Both the position numbers and the translations under genes were made by a program. From assembly GCA_031002005.1 (NCBI GenBank), contig JARYHS010008074.1:351874932-351938931 (forward strand): DNA of 64,000 nt, given 5' to 3'. Position 1 is the first letter of the stretch; each line of letters starts with the position of its first letter. The notes under the pieces were generated by a model that made no database searches, was not told the origin of the DNA, and saw nothing but the letters and a program-made list of their open reading frames with translations. This document shows positions 53,939 through 64,000 of the stretch, in pieces. Origin of the DNA: Vandiemenella viatica. Taxonomy: Eukaryota; Arthropoda; Insecta; Orthoptera; Morabidae.

Positions 53939-55849
53939 ATGGCACAGAGAAGACGCCTACCAGACACTCTGCGGTGGAGAGGCATAGGAAGAATGGAGGC
54001 AGTACAGTCTCAAACTGATGTGGCCCTATGACTTAATGTGAATCGTTCTGTTATTTCTCGGATTTGGTGTCAGTTTAAAGAAACCGAAAGTGTATCCCGA
54101 AGAGCAGGGCAGTACCAACTATGTGTGATATTAGAAATAGAAGACTATTATTTGACTACTAGCCTCGTAACCGCGACTTCGTACGCGTGTATTAAGAATT
54201 TTTTTGCCAGAATTAAATATAAAAAGTTGTTGGTAACGAAGGATTGGTCCCAAACAATATCGAGTCGGCATAATATGACAGGAAAGCTATCACTCTACCG
54301 TCGAACCTGCCTCTTGAAGAGAATCAATTTCCAACATATTTCTGTCACTATTCGATAAGATTTCAAAATTTCGTGACTACAACTGTTAATCATACTGGAA
54401 AAAATATCCCGTGCCCTTCATACAGCTTTCCTTATAAAATTCCATCACAACGATATAGCCATATAGTCGTCAAAACGTAACAAAAAGACAGAGACTTACT
54501 TCCGTATTTATATCAGTATTATTGTGGTTCACACTCACACACTGACTGCGAACAACACCTGAGGGATCATTATAAAGTAAAAAAGTGTACACCTACAAAA
54601 TTGCAAGACTACCTACGATTTGCCTCGCATTGCACCCCTAACTTTATAATATCTACAGTTTAACATTCAATCCAAATAACCTACGGCCCAGGCCTGACTC
54701 TTACGATGAAAAACAATTTTTTAAAATCTTGGCCTCCACGGAGACTTGAACCGGAGACCACGACGTTCGTAAGCAAGCTCTTTAGCCACTGAGCTGCCAG
54801 TTCACTATACGAAAACATGGTCTGGAGACGTCCACATCCAACGTGTCTGTCTATCGCCGTATTTTGAAGTTGTGACACAACATGTGTTATTTATACAGAT
54901 AATTTTTCAACCAAATGTAGACAGTATTATTCTCCTTGTTTCAAAGGATAAGTGTGCAAAGTTTCATCGAGATCGGATGAAAACTGTGGATTTGTATGAA
55001 GAACAAACAAACCAACCAACAAACAAACAAACAAACATACATTCATCTTTATATATAAAGATAAGGGCACAACGGTAGTGCTTAGTACTGCATGGAAACT
55101 GGCATACGAGAGTAGTATCGGAGCAAACAGTGTACAGAAGCCTTCGGTAGAAGGCCTTTGCTATCTGAGACCTGCTGTACCCCTGACGCGCCTTCACAGA
55201 ACACAGAACAGTGGAATCGTCAACATGTCAACTGGGCGGTCGAACAGTGGGTCAGTGTTCTTTTCACAGATAAGGCCAGATTTGTTCTGGAGAGTGATTC
55301 TCGACAGATTCGCATCTGGAAGGAACATGGAACACGATTTCGGGACCCAAACGTTGTGGAAAGAGACCAATATCGAGGAGGATCCATAATGGTGTGCACA
55401 GGGATTATGTTTACCATTCAAACATCTCTCCATGAAATTGCGCGGGTGAATTGCGAAGGTTTAACTGTTGTCAGGTATCGTGACGAGATCTTGCGACCTC
55501 TTGTGTGGTTGTTTCAAGGTGCGGTGGGCGCAGACTTCGTATTAAGGGACGATAAAGCTCGACCTCATAGAGTACAGATGGTTGATGTATTCTTTGAAAC
55601 GGAAGATATAGCGCGCATGGTATGGCCTACTCACTCTTACGATTTGAGTCCCATAGAGGATGCAGTAGGGAGGCGAGTTTCATCACGTCAGTAGCCACCA
55701 ACCACTCTCCAAGACTTGCGAGCTGCTCTGCAGGAAGAATGGGCGTTACTGCCTCAACATGAGATCGATGGCATCATTCACAGCATGACACACCGTTGTT
55801 GGGCCTGTATTGCTGTATTGCTGCCAGATGGGGTCATATCCCATACTGA
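53939..55849 (+). pseudogene. Tc1-type transposase, degenerate and interrupted (copy B)
   Basis: The start ATG is part of the hAT target duplication (AGTATGGC). The N-terminal part reads AQRRRLPDTLRWRGIGRMEA and LNVNRSVISRIW, a helix-turn-helix of the Tc1 type, with a stop near 54030. A 0.9-kb insertion follows at about 54157-55066. The catalytic half (55158-55694) is better preserved than in copy A. It has VLFTDKARFVLESDSRQIRI with the first Asp, FVLRDDKARPHRVQMVD with the second Asp and HSYDLSPIED with the Glu. The C-terminus ends at 55849. It is not translatable as a whole. Confidence 0.85.
54157..55066. repeat. 0.9-kb repeat inserted in the Tc1 element, copy B only
   Basis: Copy A has no equivalent between about 24968 and 24975. 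The insert begins ACTACTAGCCTCGTAACCGC and ends with TTTCATCGAGATCGGATGAA, a run of AAAC repeats (about 55005-55035) and TATATATAAAGATAAGG. Its last part resembles the end of the repeat at 38650-39460. On the minus strand at about 54733-54805 there is a tRNA-like head (GGCAGCTCAGTGGCTAAAGA and B box CCGGTTCAAGTCTCC), so it is composite, with a SINE-type promoter inside. No coding region is recognised. Confidence 0.6.
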
Positions 55850-56034
55850 GCTCATTAACCAGTTGTCGGTATATGTGTAGAAAAAAAACGAAAAACATTT
55901 TTGTCTGCCGTTATGCATGTTGCAGTTGTTTACGTTCTGTATTCCTTACATCGTTTCTATTTATAGTATTTTGTGGCAAGATTCGCGCAACCTTGTAAAA
56001 GTTTCGTCTTTTGTTTTAATTTTGGACACCATTG

Positions 56035-59000
56035 TAGTAGTGCTGATGTAGTGTATTTTTTCGTGTTCATGCAGATAATATCATGGTTTTCGCATACGGT
56101 ACATCCTGGTATGGCACTGGCTTGGTTTCTGCCAAGGATTTTGTCCATTAGGTATGACAATCTTGTTTTAAACAGGTAAAACAACACATTTGCGTTTTAA
56201 AATATTTGAATGCGAAAAAACCTAGAAATATGAAAAAACTAAATCAAAATTCGCGACAACCACACACAACGACCGCCTGTGAAAGGCAAACGACTCCAAC
56301 AGTATGCTACAGTCCGAGAACTCAAGTCGCTCGATATAGTCGTCCGTAGTCAGCAGTGGGACGCAGTCGGATCCAGCGTAAGACCAGCCATAAGCATTTT
56401 TACAATATTTCATGGTTTTTGAGAAATCAATCTTAAACTGTACAGTATTATTGACGAAAAAAGATTTCAAAATATCGATGGACGTGTAATTATATCACTC
56501 AATTCACACCGTTATAATGACCACACCGAAGGAGTAACTATGGGGTGTCAGGTGGTGCGATTGGTGATCACTGTCAAAGTGTATTGAGCCAACATCGATA
56601 GACACGGCTGTTACAGAAACAGAAGATATAACTGACCTTGAGAGCAGTAACAGCTCTGTACCAGTAGCACAATGAGCAATCTTAAACAGATAACGGTTCT
56701 CTGCAGGCCGCTCGGACACATTCCCGTACTGAACGTGTCCGGGATAAGGTCACTCTTCAGCTGGAATGTGACAACCCTCAGAAGTGAGTAGAAACAACTA
56801 TGGGTGCAAACTACTTCTCAGAGCCTTTCGCTTTAGTTGTCACAATGGATGACAGCTTTAATTACAAGTCGTGAAGGTTTCAATATGTATTAAATTTTTC
56901 AACTTATAATTGTTTTAATGATCAAAAGATTTATTCCCTTCTCTTTAGTGGAACCTAACCATGCAGTTCTGTTGAGCGTGTTAAACTGACGTCATGCTGG
57001 ACAAAAGGAAGTACGATGGGATCCTGCTTCGAGCATAGGTGCTGACATGCTGGCCATCCTGTTTAGGGTGTTTTACACGGCTTACCAAGGTCAATACCAC
57101 TCTGGTCCCCACCATCCGCCTGAAAATTACACCTTAAACAAACAGAGTAACACAAATAAATGGTTGATGTGGGCTGCATCGTCAACATAGCCGCAAGTTT
57201 TGAAGTGAGTACGTGTTTTGTTCACGTCTTGAATTGTAGCTGGTGTATTAATGAATTCCGTGTTAACTGTATAATACTTGCAATGTGGTCAGACGCAGTA
57301 AGCACATGCTTATTCGTTACAGCATTCGGCGTGAAGATAAGTCTTCGGTAATGTTTTTGTAGATTATATTAACAAACGTTGCATTTTGGCTGGTGCTGTC
57401 TAAAAGAACGGTTCTTCATCTCTCTCATACAGCCGTTGGTGATCTTGTTAAAGTATTGTTCTAGTACATCTACTTGTCTGTTGACCACCACTTCTAAATA
57501 CCAAGGAGGTATAAACGTTTATCTGTGAAGGTAGCAAATCATGTCACCTTCAAGATACTCATGACATCGTTGGCAATGATTGCTATCTTAAGGAGCAAAC
57601 GTCTTCATCCCTGTTCTATACAATTTTGTGCTTATCTTGTATACACATATTAATCATTTCCAATCTTCCTTATTTCCATCATGCTTAACTTTTCAGACTG
57701 CTATCCCGATTTATAAGACGTGTGACATCAAATCGAAATGCTGAGACCACAGTTAGAAGATGAAGTGTATTAATAGTAAATAAAAAATAAATAGAAGTTA
57801 ATTCTAGTTTTATTATTATCTCTGCATGATGCAATTTTATCCACAACTACTTCTAACTACAATTGCTCCACGTAACATCAGACTACTAATTTAGTAATTA
57901 AAAGGCTGAGTTAACTTATTAAATGTGAAAGAATACCTTATGTCACTCCCAGTAAATCATCGCCTTTCACAGCTTTGATAAACTATTAAGCCAAATGCTA
58001 TCTCGTTAGTTTGAAATGAACTTCAAAGTTGCATTTCAGTCATTAATCACGTTACATTTGAACATACATCTATAACGCTGGCGATTAACAGTTTTTCGTG
58101 ATTTGTGTAGTAGATTAGAGTCAAATAAATTAAATTTTGATAGTTGTACGCGCTCTAATTTGCCAGATATAAGGCTCCGGTTTCTCAAGATGTAAAACCA
58201 ATTCCAAGTACTGCAGCTAGTCCCCGTTCCAGCAAAATTTGCTTAGTTCTTCTGAAGTACGGCTTGTCAATCCCATCTGACAGATTGCACTTTCCATCCT
58301 CGTTGTAAAGATGTGAGCACGCTGATGAATCCAGGGTAATATCACATCCCAACTAGTTAAAGCGCTAAACTTTTAATAAAATTATAGCACTTTGTGTGTG
58401 TTCAAAAATGTACAGTAACTTAGAGCCGAAACCGTAAATTTTGGTACTTTTGTCTGTCTGTACGCACATCATGCTAAAACTAAAGTCCGGATTTCAAGTA
58501 AACCACACAGTCAAAAGCTTATGTCATCGGTTAGTGTATATGATACTTTAGTCAGACTACATTCACAAAGTAAGCAGGCTGACGTAATTTTTGTAATAAG
58601 AACAAAGCGGTATATGGCGTCAGTTTATTCATGTTCAACATAAATGTGGTATAATATTTGCCTCCTTATGGTCGTATACAGTGGAACGCGCTGAGTGTAA
58701 ACAAAAGTGCGGCAAGTTAATCCTGATAGACGACAACATAATAAACTACATGTTTCAAGTTAGATGATAGTATCTTAGAAGTCAACTGCTGCACATTGTT
58801 CTCTTATGTGTGATTCCTGGTAATTAGGAATAATGGATTTACTGGACTAGTTGCAAATAACAACTTAAAGAAACTGGATTAGAAAGATCCTGAATACTGA
58901 AGGTGGTGTAACCCAAAGAAGTTGTGCATGAAGATAATATAAAAAAATCAAATTATTTTGCCCAAACAGTTATATCGCGAAAATACATGGAAAAATAGGG

Positions 59001-59582
59001 AATAAAATAATAGATTCATCCATTATTTTCTCCACACACATTACGCAACCTGTATAGAGGCCGACCACCAAGTTTAGCATTTGGAATTGCCACCCTGATC
59101 TTGCTTTTCTCCTAGATTGTTATGGGTGATTGCCATGATAAGACCAATTCTCTATTATCGCTGTACTTCCCAAGAAATTTTTAAGTTCCAAGCATCATAT
59201 GCTCTGCATACAACGCAAAACGAAATGGAGAATGTGGTAATATATATCAGTGACGTTCCCCACCATTGTTAGCTCACCGGTTTTATTCAAAAAGAGTAAA
59301 CATTTCTGATTCAATCACAGGGGCGGATGGCATCTATCGATAAATGACTATGGTATATTCTTCCATCCTGCGATCCACAAACCCTCATCAAGTTATTGCA
59401 TTTTCCCTAGAAACAAAATGAATACGCATTTTCGCATAGAACATCTTCAAACAAGCTAGTTCATCAGGAATGAAATAATTTACCAGAGCTATCTGTAGAG
59501 CAACACTAATGATCTGACGTTAGTCATCTAAGCTGTCACTGAATATATATTACCACGATTAAGCGGGTGTTTTAGAACTTAC
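56035..59582. other. Lipase intron 1, copy B
   Basis: Non-coding sequence collinear with 25947-29157. It contains the SINE-like block at about 56935-57135 and, at 57867-58213, about 350 bases that copy A lacks. The latter have no inverted ends or tail and are more likely a deletion in copy A than an insertion here. No coding feature was recognised. Confidence 0.5.
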
Positions 59583-59782
59583 CGTGTCGAGGTATGCCTC
59601 TTCGGGTACATCACCAATGAGAAACATGGAAGTCAGCCTCAAGACGAGGTCCATTGGCACCGGGTATCGTAACTTCATGACACTCCACAGTCCTCTGTGA
59701 GAACCTCGCCACTCAAGCAACCGCCACGTTATCTCAGGAGCACGTGCTTTTGGCATATCCAAAGTGGCTGTTGGTGGAACTA
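59583..59782 (-). CDS. Acid lipase, exon 1 (copy B; start uncertain)
   Basis: The minus-strand frame is the counterpart of 29158-29357. It ends AYLDT at the donor ACG|GTAAGT, an even better consensus than in copy A. One codon (Glu) is missing relative to copy A, within KARAPEITWRLLEW. The candidate start and acceptor (ATGTTAG at about 59780-59786) are the same. Its joining to exon 2 of copy B across a 12.8-kb intron is in phase 0. Confidence 0.7.
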
Positions 59783-61024
59783 ACATTCAAAACAAGATAA
59801 CAACAATATCAGCAAAATTTAATCTGAAAGAATATCGAGAATGAATACGTTAAAATACAACATAGTGACAGTGTGTTCCCTTGTCTTCATCAAGCATAAC
59901 GTAGCCCCCTTCGATAATGGGTGCTAAGGTAAACCTTGTGAAAAGAAGAAAGTCAGTTGCCGAAACATTGTGTTTTAACTACACCATTCAGCTGGACACC
60001 TATAAAAATTATGCTACTTCAACGACGGGAAGATCTCTAACCGCATAATAATACCCGCGTACAGCAGCCATCTGAAATAATTTACATAGTCTGTTTCTTA
60101 TCAACTGACTGATCTCGCGATTTCTTAGATATTTTCGCTGTTAATTCGCAGATAGACTACCAAAGAAATGTTGGCTGGGGAGCAATAAGCAATGGATCAA
60201 TCTTGTTGTTTCATTTTTCTGGGATCTCCTGGTCTCCTATTAAATTGAAGTAGAAATATTTGTACAATATTGGTTTTTGAATACAGTAGGGTTCAAGGGT
60301 AAAATGTGATGTTTTAGTTGTTTGACAAACAAAATTTAATAAAGATAAAAACGAAAACAAGTAAAATGTTTTAATACGTTTACTCAAAGATTAAAAACAG
60401 TTTTAAATAAGAAACTATAACAAAAAAGAAGGACAGTGGTGATGTTTTACATTGGAAAGTAAGGATGAAGTAATTAAGTTTAAATAATGGAAACCTTTAT
60501 TACATTTGCATCTCTTTGATTAGTTGTACACTTACCCTTTTCTAAATTAATTTAATGCACAGATACAACCTTTCTATAATTTTATTATACGGTATAGACC
60601 ACTTCTGTTTTCCTCTGGGGCAGCAAATATTTGCAGTGTCATATTCCTGCGTAATTTGCTGGAACATATAACTTGAAGTCATCAACAGTGCAGTTTGCTT
60701 TTTTGAAGACATGGAGTCTTCGCAATAATAGCTTATGAAATGTTTGGGTACTTTTGGTAGTTTCTAAAATAATTAGTAAAGCACCAGTAGATACCAAACA
60801 ATTGAAGACGAAATATGATTTTTAAGGTTTCGTATATTCTTTTCTTCTGGCACATCTAATGATAAAAAAAAAGGAAAAATTGGTGGTTAATATTTAAAGA
60901 ATTGTACTTTATTCCTTTTTCTATAATTTCAGGAATACATTTACAACGTCCTTATTTTAAACAACCCCAAGTGTCACCTCAGGTTAGTTTTATGAGAGTG
61001 AATACTGATCATCCTAGCCCAGCA
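59783..61024. other. Upstream region or intron of lipase copy B
   Basis: AT-rich non-coding sequence collinear with 29358-30680 in copy A, with many small indels. No promoter element could be assigned with confidence. Confidence 0.4.
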
Positions 61025-61315
61025 GGCAGTTTCTACGCTGTCTGGTGGCTCAATGGTTAAGGCGTGTGACCGGAGATCGAAAGGAGGTCCCCGGTTCGAA
61101 TGCTTGTCTTGGCGAGGATTTTCATAGGCCTTAAGCCCGTACTTCACCGCTTGGGCAGCTTGCTGTGTAATGTGAATAACGCCAAAACTCTTTCAAGGTT
61201 CGGATTCCACCTTAAAATCTAGGTCCACTATATGTTGTAGGATCACCGGGTTAGATTAAGGCGGCTACGACAGAGGATGACTGTAACCAATAAAAACGCT
61301 CTCACCAGATCATTA
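61025..61315 (+). repeat. tRNA-derived SINE, family 2 (copy B)
   Basis: The head reads TGGTGGCTCAATGGTTAAGG and the B box CCCCGGTTCGAATGCTTGTC, slightly closer to a functional promoter than the copy A version. The body corresponds to 30685-30970. Confidence 0.8.
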
Positions 61316-61969
61316 CGAAAAAACACGTCATCACACATTACTGATTATCGGGATGTTACAGTAGCTTATGCATTAGTTTCTCGAAGCTTTAAAAATGCTT
61401 GCTGAATAACATCTTGAAGGAAAAGCCGGAAAAATAGTCTAAATGTACGAAATCTATCGTTGTCGGAGGTACAGACATTTCTTGGTTAAACAAGCCTGAA
61501 CAGGCTAGATCATTCACATAATTCGGTGAAGTTAGTGTTCACAATATCCCTATTTTGTATGGACATTTTAATATTTATTAAAAGCAAAGTAAACTTTTTA
61601 ATCACCCATAAACCCTTGTCATACCTTCTAGCGTGGACATATCACCAACAGGTAGATGCTTGTTAGCTGGAGTAGTCCGTCCCTAGAGTTCCTGGCCACA
61701 CATTTCACACTCTCGTCCTTTTTTGAACCTGGTACTCGAAAAGACGTTAAGTTTCACCCAAAAATGACTTTTTCCCTTTTACTATAACTACTGTCTAATA
61801 GGAAATTTTTCATATCATTGTTCACTTGTAATTTGTAATAGTTTATCTTGAATGAGAGAAATATTTGATCAGTAATTAAATACTCCGAAGACGTAAAGAA
61901 GCCTCGGCACGTGAGTGGAGAAAGTTGTATTATCCTGACCATCCACAGGATCTCCCAATTCACGAAGTC

Positions 61970-62253
61970 GTCTTTTTTTTTTTTTTTTTTTTTTTTTATG
62001 GTTTTTGGCAGCTGAGGCCATACAGCCAGCTCAATGTGTTATATTAAAGCTTCCAGTGAATCAGATAAATCCAGTGTTTATATAGTCTTCAAAGTGCGGA
62101 CGCCACAGGACGGACAGGACACACACACACACACAGACTCACAGACACACAACACTTAACATCCATGCCCGCGGCCGGATTCGAACCGGCGACCTTCGGC
62201 ACGTTGAGCTAGTGCTCTAGCCCCTACGCTACCGAGGCCGGCAGGAGGCATAA
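61970..62253 (-). repeat. tRNA-derived SINE, family 3, inserted in copy B only
   Basis: On the minus strand the head has the A-box region GTAGCGTAGGGGCTAGAGCA and the B box GCCGGTTCGAATCCGGCCGC. A body with CA-rich sequence (62108-62135) follows, and a tail appears on the plus strand as about 25 T at 61973-61997. ACGAAGTC occurs on both sides (61962-61969 and 62254-62261). Copy A has the single site ACGAAGTCC near 31602-31610. It is a fresh-looking insertion of a third family. Confidence 0.93.
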
Positions 62254-62384
62254 ACGAAGTCCTTAATGACCTAGCAACCAACTGGGCTTAAATGTATAAA
62301 TCCTGTATGCATGACGTATCTGGCATTGAAGTCGGGAGAAATGGCAACAAAGCTGGAACTCAGTACCTGTGAAACATCAAGATA

Positions 62385-62636
62385 TTGAAGATCCTACAAC
62401 TGGACTTCCATGATTACATTTTAAGAGAGACCAGTGAGTTAAACTAAACCGCCTAGGAACAGGCCACGTCAAATGCAACACCATGCTATTTAAGTGTGGA
62501 CTTCGGGATTCTCCTGACTAACTACGGAGCTCCTTCTAAGAGTGTGGAGCACATTACTAAGGAATGCTCTCCATGAAGTTCGATGGACCATCTCAAAATG
62601 TTATCAGTGCTACAACTTCCTTCTTAACTTGAATAC
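62385..62636 (+). mobile_element. LINE 3' fragment (copy B)
   Basis: This is the counterpart of 31720-31985, with the frame GHVKCNTMLFKCGLRDSP followed by a cysteine/histidine pattern and ending near CTTCTTAACTTGA. After it, copy B continues into sequence (ACTACCAACGTTTTTATCC) that copy A lacks because of the LTR. Confidence 0.6.
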
Positions 62637-63433
62637 TACCAACGTTTTTATCCTTGTATATATTTATATTAGTTGCTTGATCACACGGTAAATAAATAAT
62701 CCCGGAGATATGAAGATGTCAATTTATGAGCGTTGTGTTCACCTCATAACAGAGTCTCGTATAAATCTTATCAATTGTTTCTGACGTTAGTAACTCCTGC
62801 CTTTTACAGGCCATCACACAAATAGAATCAGCTTTATTTCTTCAACTATCACGTAAATAATTTAGTCAATCTTCTAACAAGCCCCGAAAACGTTTTACAA
62901 TAATATTTCGTGAAAAATCAGAAGGGTTATGGACCTTTCCTTTTACATTAGTCACTACATTCTGTTAATACTTTTTAAGCCCTTAGAGAACAAATTCACA
63001 CAGAATGTCATGTACCATGTTATAACGAATAATTCATGAGATTAAATGTTTCAAATGAATTTTTTTTATGAACTGATTACTTCAAAGTAACTGATAATGT
63101 TAAACTGGTGTGGTCGTAAACCGGCTGACAGAGCTTCAAGTTAAGCAAATACGCTTTCTGTCTATCGCTGCTGGAATCACGACCTTTATCTAGAACCTAT
63201 CTACTCCCAACTGCTAACACCAAAACGTAACTTGGTAAAGATTCTAAGAAAGATCTTAACACCTGTTTCTCTTCCTGGTTGGACATCTGGTTTGTTTTTT
63301 AGTGTCGCATAGTAATTTTTTCTTGGAAGAGTTTCCAGTCTTATCATGATATAGGTTTTTTATGTTATTTCGACGAAATAATGTTTAATCTAAATGCCAA
63401 TCCTTAAACTACTCTGGTGTAGGTGAAGGTATA
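62637..63433. other. Spacer between the duplication and the antimicrobial-peptide exon
   Basis: AT-rich sequence beyond the homology with copy A. I see no gene, repeat hallmark or RNA gene in it. Confidence 0.4.
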
Positions 63434-63439
63434 TTTATT
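63434..63439 (-). promoter_or_regulatory. Polyadenylation signal for the antimicrobial-peptide gene
   Basis: The minus strand reads AATAAA about 95 bases downstream of the stop codon at 63534. That is a normal distance for a short 3' untranslated region. Confidence 0.55.
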
Positions 63440-63533
63440 TCAAAATCAGCAAAATAAATGTTTTTCGTACTCAGTGACTGCAGCACTCAGTCTATATGTG
63501 GCGTGTATTAAGTAGTAGGAGCGGATGCAGGTA

Positions 63534-63740
63534 TCACCAGTCGTGCGTCAGGTGGATTCCGCCTGAGTACTGCGGCCTCGTCCTTCCCGGGCCGTTGTAC
63601 ACCCTGTGGTACTGGCCGTCGGCGTCCACCCTCGTCTTGCCGTCGTCGCTCTTCCACACGTTGCCTGTAGCCTTGGCGTCGAACACGGTTCCAACGCCCT
63701 TCTCGCGATGCACGTCCACGTCGACTCCCCCGCGTTTTTC
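63534..63740 (-). CDS. Attacin/diptericin-like antimicrobial peptide, last exon
   Basis: The exon follows a good acceptor (CTCATTTCAG) and encodes 68 residues to the stop. It begins EKRGGVDVDVHREKGVGTVF, continues with ATGNVWKSDDGKTRVDADGQ and ends with YNGPGRTRPQYSGGIHLTHDW cut into two parts: YNGPGRTRPQYSG and GIHLTHDW. The pattern of Val-Trp-x-Ser-Asp-x-Gly, a Gly-Pro-Gly-Arg turn and a C-terminal Gly-x-x-Leu-Thr-His segment resembles the glycine-rich C-terminal domain of attacins, diptericins and coleoptericins. Insects secrete these into haemolymph under immune-pathway control against Gram-negative bacteria. An EKRGG start may include a dibasic cleavage site (Lys-Arg), a usual processing point of the propeptide, though this is inferred. 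The signal-peptide exon is not in the window, so this is the 3' part of a gene. Confidence 0.7.
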   Translation of the reverse strand, partial: EKRGGVDVDVHREKGVGTVFDAKATGNVWKSDDGKTRVDADGQYHRVYNGPGRTRPQYSGGIHLTHDW

Positions 63741-64000
63741 CTGAAATGAGAAAGCAATAATGATCGTGGAACTGAGAATGCGAAGTAATGTTTTGAAAGA
63801 CACAAACACACTGCGGTTAGTAACTATCCTGCTGTGACTTTGATAATGAATAATGTGATATACTATTCTCCAAACATGTAAAATATCGTTTAGAATAGTA
63901 ATTTTTAAAATATATTTCCACATCAAAATTAAACAGCCTGGTATCAGCTAGCAAAGGTAGCGTCAGAGAACCTTAAAAGTAATTTGTACGCAAACGTGAG
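63741..64000. other. Intron upstream of the antimicrobial-peptide exon
   Basis: Non-coding sequence begins at the splice acceptor. No signal-peptide exon, NF-kappaB-like motif or TATA box was recognised in the remaining 260 bases, so the rest of the gene probably lies to the right of the window. Confidence 0.5.

Larger units (their letters stand above)
49605..56034 (+). mobile_element. Tc1-like DNA transposon of copy B, interrupted by two later insertions
   Basis: Outer ends match those of the copy A element (left CCTGCGTCTAAAATTAAGCA, right end in reverse complement CAATGGTGTCCAAAATTAAA) and lie next to TA at 49603-49604 and 56035-56036. Inside are the hAT element (49848-53935) and a 0.9-kb repeat (about 54157-55066), both missing in copy A. 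Without them the element would be about 1.43 kb. Confidence 0.85.
40389..62636. repeat. Segmental duplication, copy B
   Basis: It is collinear with 9312-31988 in the same orientation. After subtracting its own insertions (845-bp mariner, two SINEs, 4088-bp hAT, a 0.9-kb repeat, about 350 extra bases at 57867 and a 112-bp tandem duplication), about 15.4 kb remain. Copy A minus its insertions leaves about 15.3 kb. Homology ends at GAATAC near 62636, opposite the LTR boundary in copy A. Copy B continues with unrelated sequence to the right. Confidence 0.95.

Noticed and set aside
1..64000. CRISPR arrays, bacterial operons, riboswitches, rRNA genes
   Set aside because: None is present; the repeats are transposon-derived or simple, and gene structure is eukaryotic.

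Overview
This window reads as a piece of a large, repeat-rich insect genome. The evidence is spliced exons with GT/AG borders, introns of 2 to 13 kb, tRNA-derived SINEs, non-LTR and Ty3/gypsy retrotransposons, Tc1/mariner and hAT DNA transposons, an acid-lipase gene of the type insects carry in tandem arrays, and an exon of an attacin/diptericin-like antimicrobial peptide. There are no bacterial-style operons, CRISPR arrays, rRNA genes or convincing functional tRNA genes. The species cannot be fixed from the sequence.

The backbone is a tandem segmental duplication. Copy A is 9312-31988 and copy B is 40389-62636. Both have a common core of about 15.3 kb once copy-specific insertions are subtracted. 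Each copy carries, on the minus strand, the same three exons of an acid lipase: exon 1 at about 29.2 and 59.6 kb, exon 2 at 21.4 and 46.7 kb, exon 3 at 12.5 and 44.5 kb. A fourth exon with the GYSMG nucleophile motif (39849-40135) lies just downstream of copy B only. The reading phases of exons 1-2-3-4 fit exactly (0, 1, 2). The exons carrying the catalytic Asp and His were not found, so neither lipase copy is complete here.

After duplication the copies gained different insertions, and each copy gives the empty site of the other. Copy A received a Ty3/gypsy-type element (13387-20063) and a 680-bp element with terminal inverted repeats (22075-22754). Copy B received an 845-bp mariner-type element at TA (40825-41669), a SINE (47202-47450), a 4088-bp hAT element (49848-53935) inside an older Tc1 element, a further 0.9-kb repeat in the same Tc1 element, and a second-family SINE (61970-62253) with an 8-bp target duplication.

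Between the copies sits a second Ty3/gypsy element on the minus strand (31989-38649) with clear 442/446-bp LTRs, primer-binding site and polypurine tract. It has no matching target-site duplication, and it contains a 1000-N assembly gap flanked by a near-identical 401-bp sequence on both sides, so the gap is probably artificial.

The left flank (1-9300) holds SINEs, inverted copies of an unnamed repeat that bracket a compact unidentified minus-strand ORF pair (1777-2459), a GC-rich tandem repeat (5815-6165) and a decayed Jockey-type LINE (6600-9305). The right flank (62637-64000) is mostly featureless and ends with the antimicrobial-peptide exon (63534-63740, minus), whose upstream exons lie beyond the window or are not recognisable.
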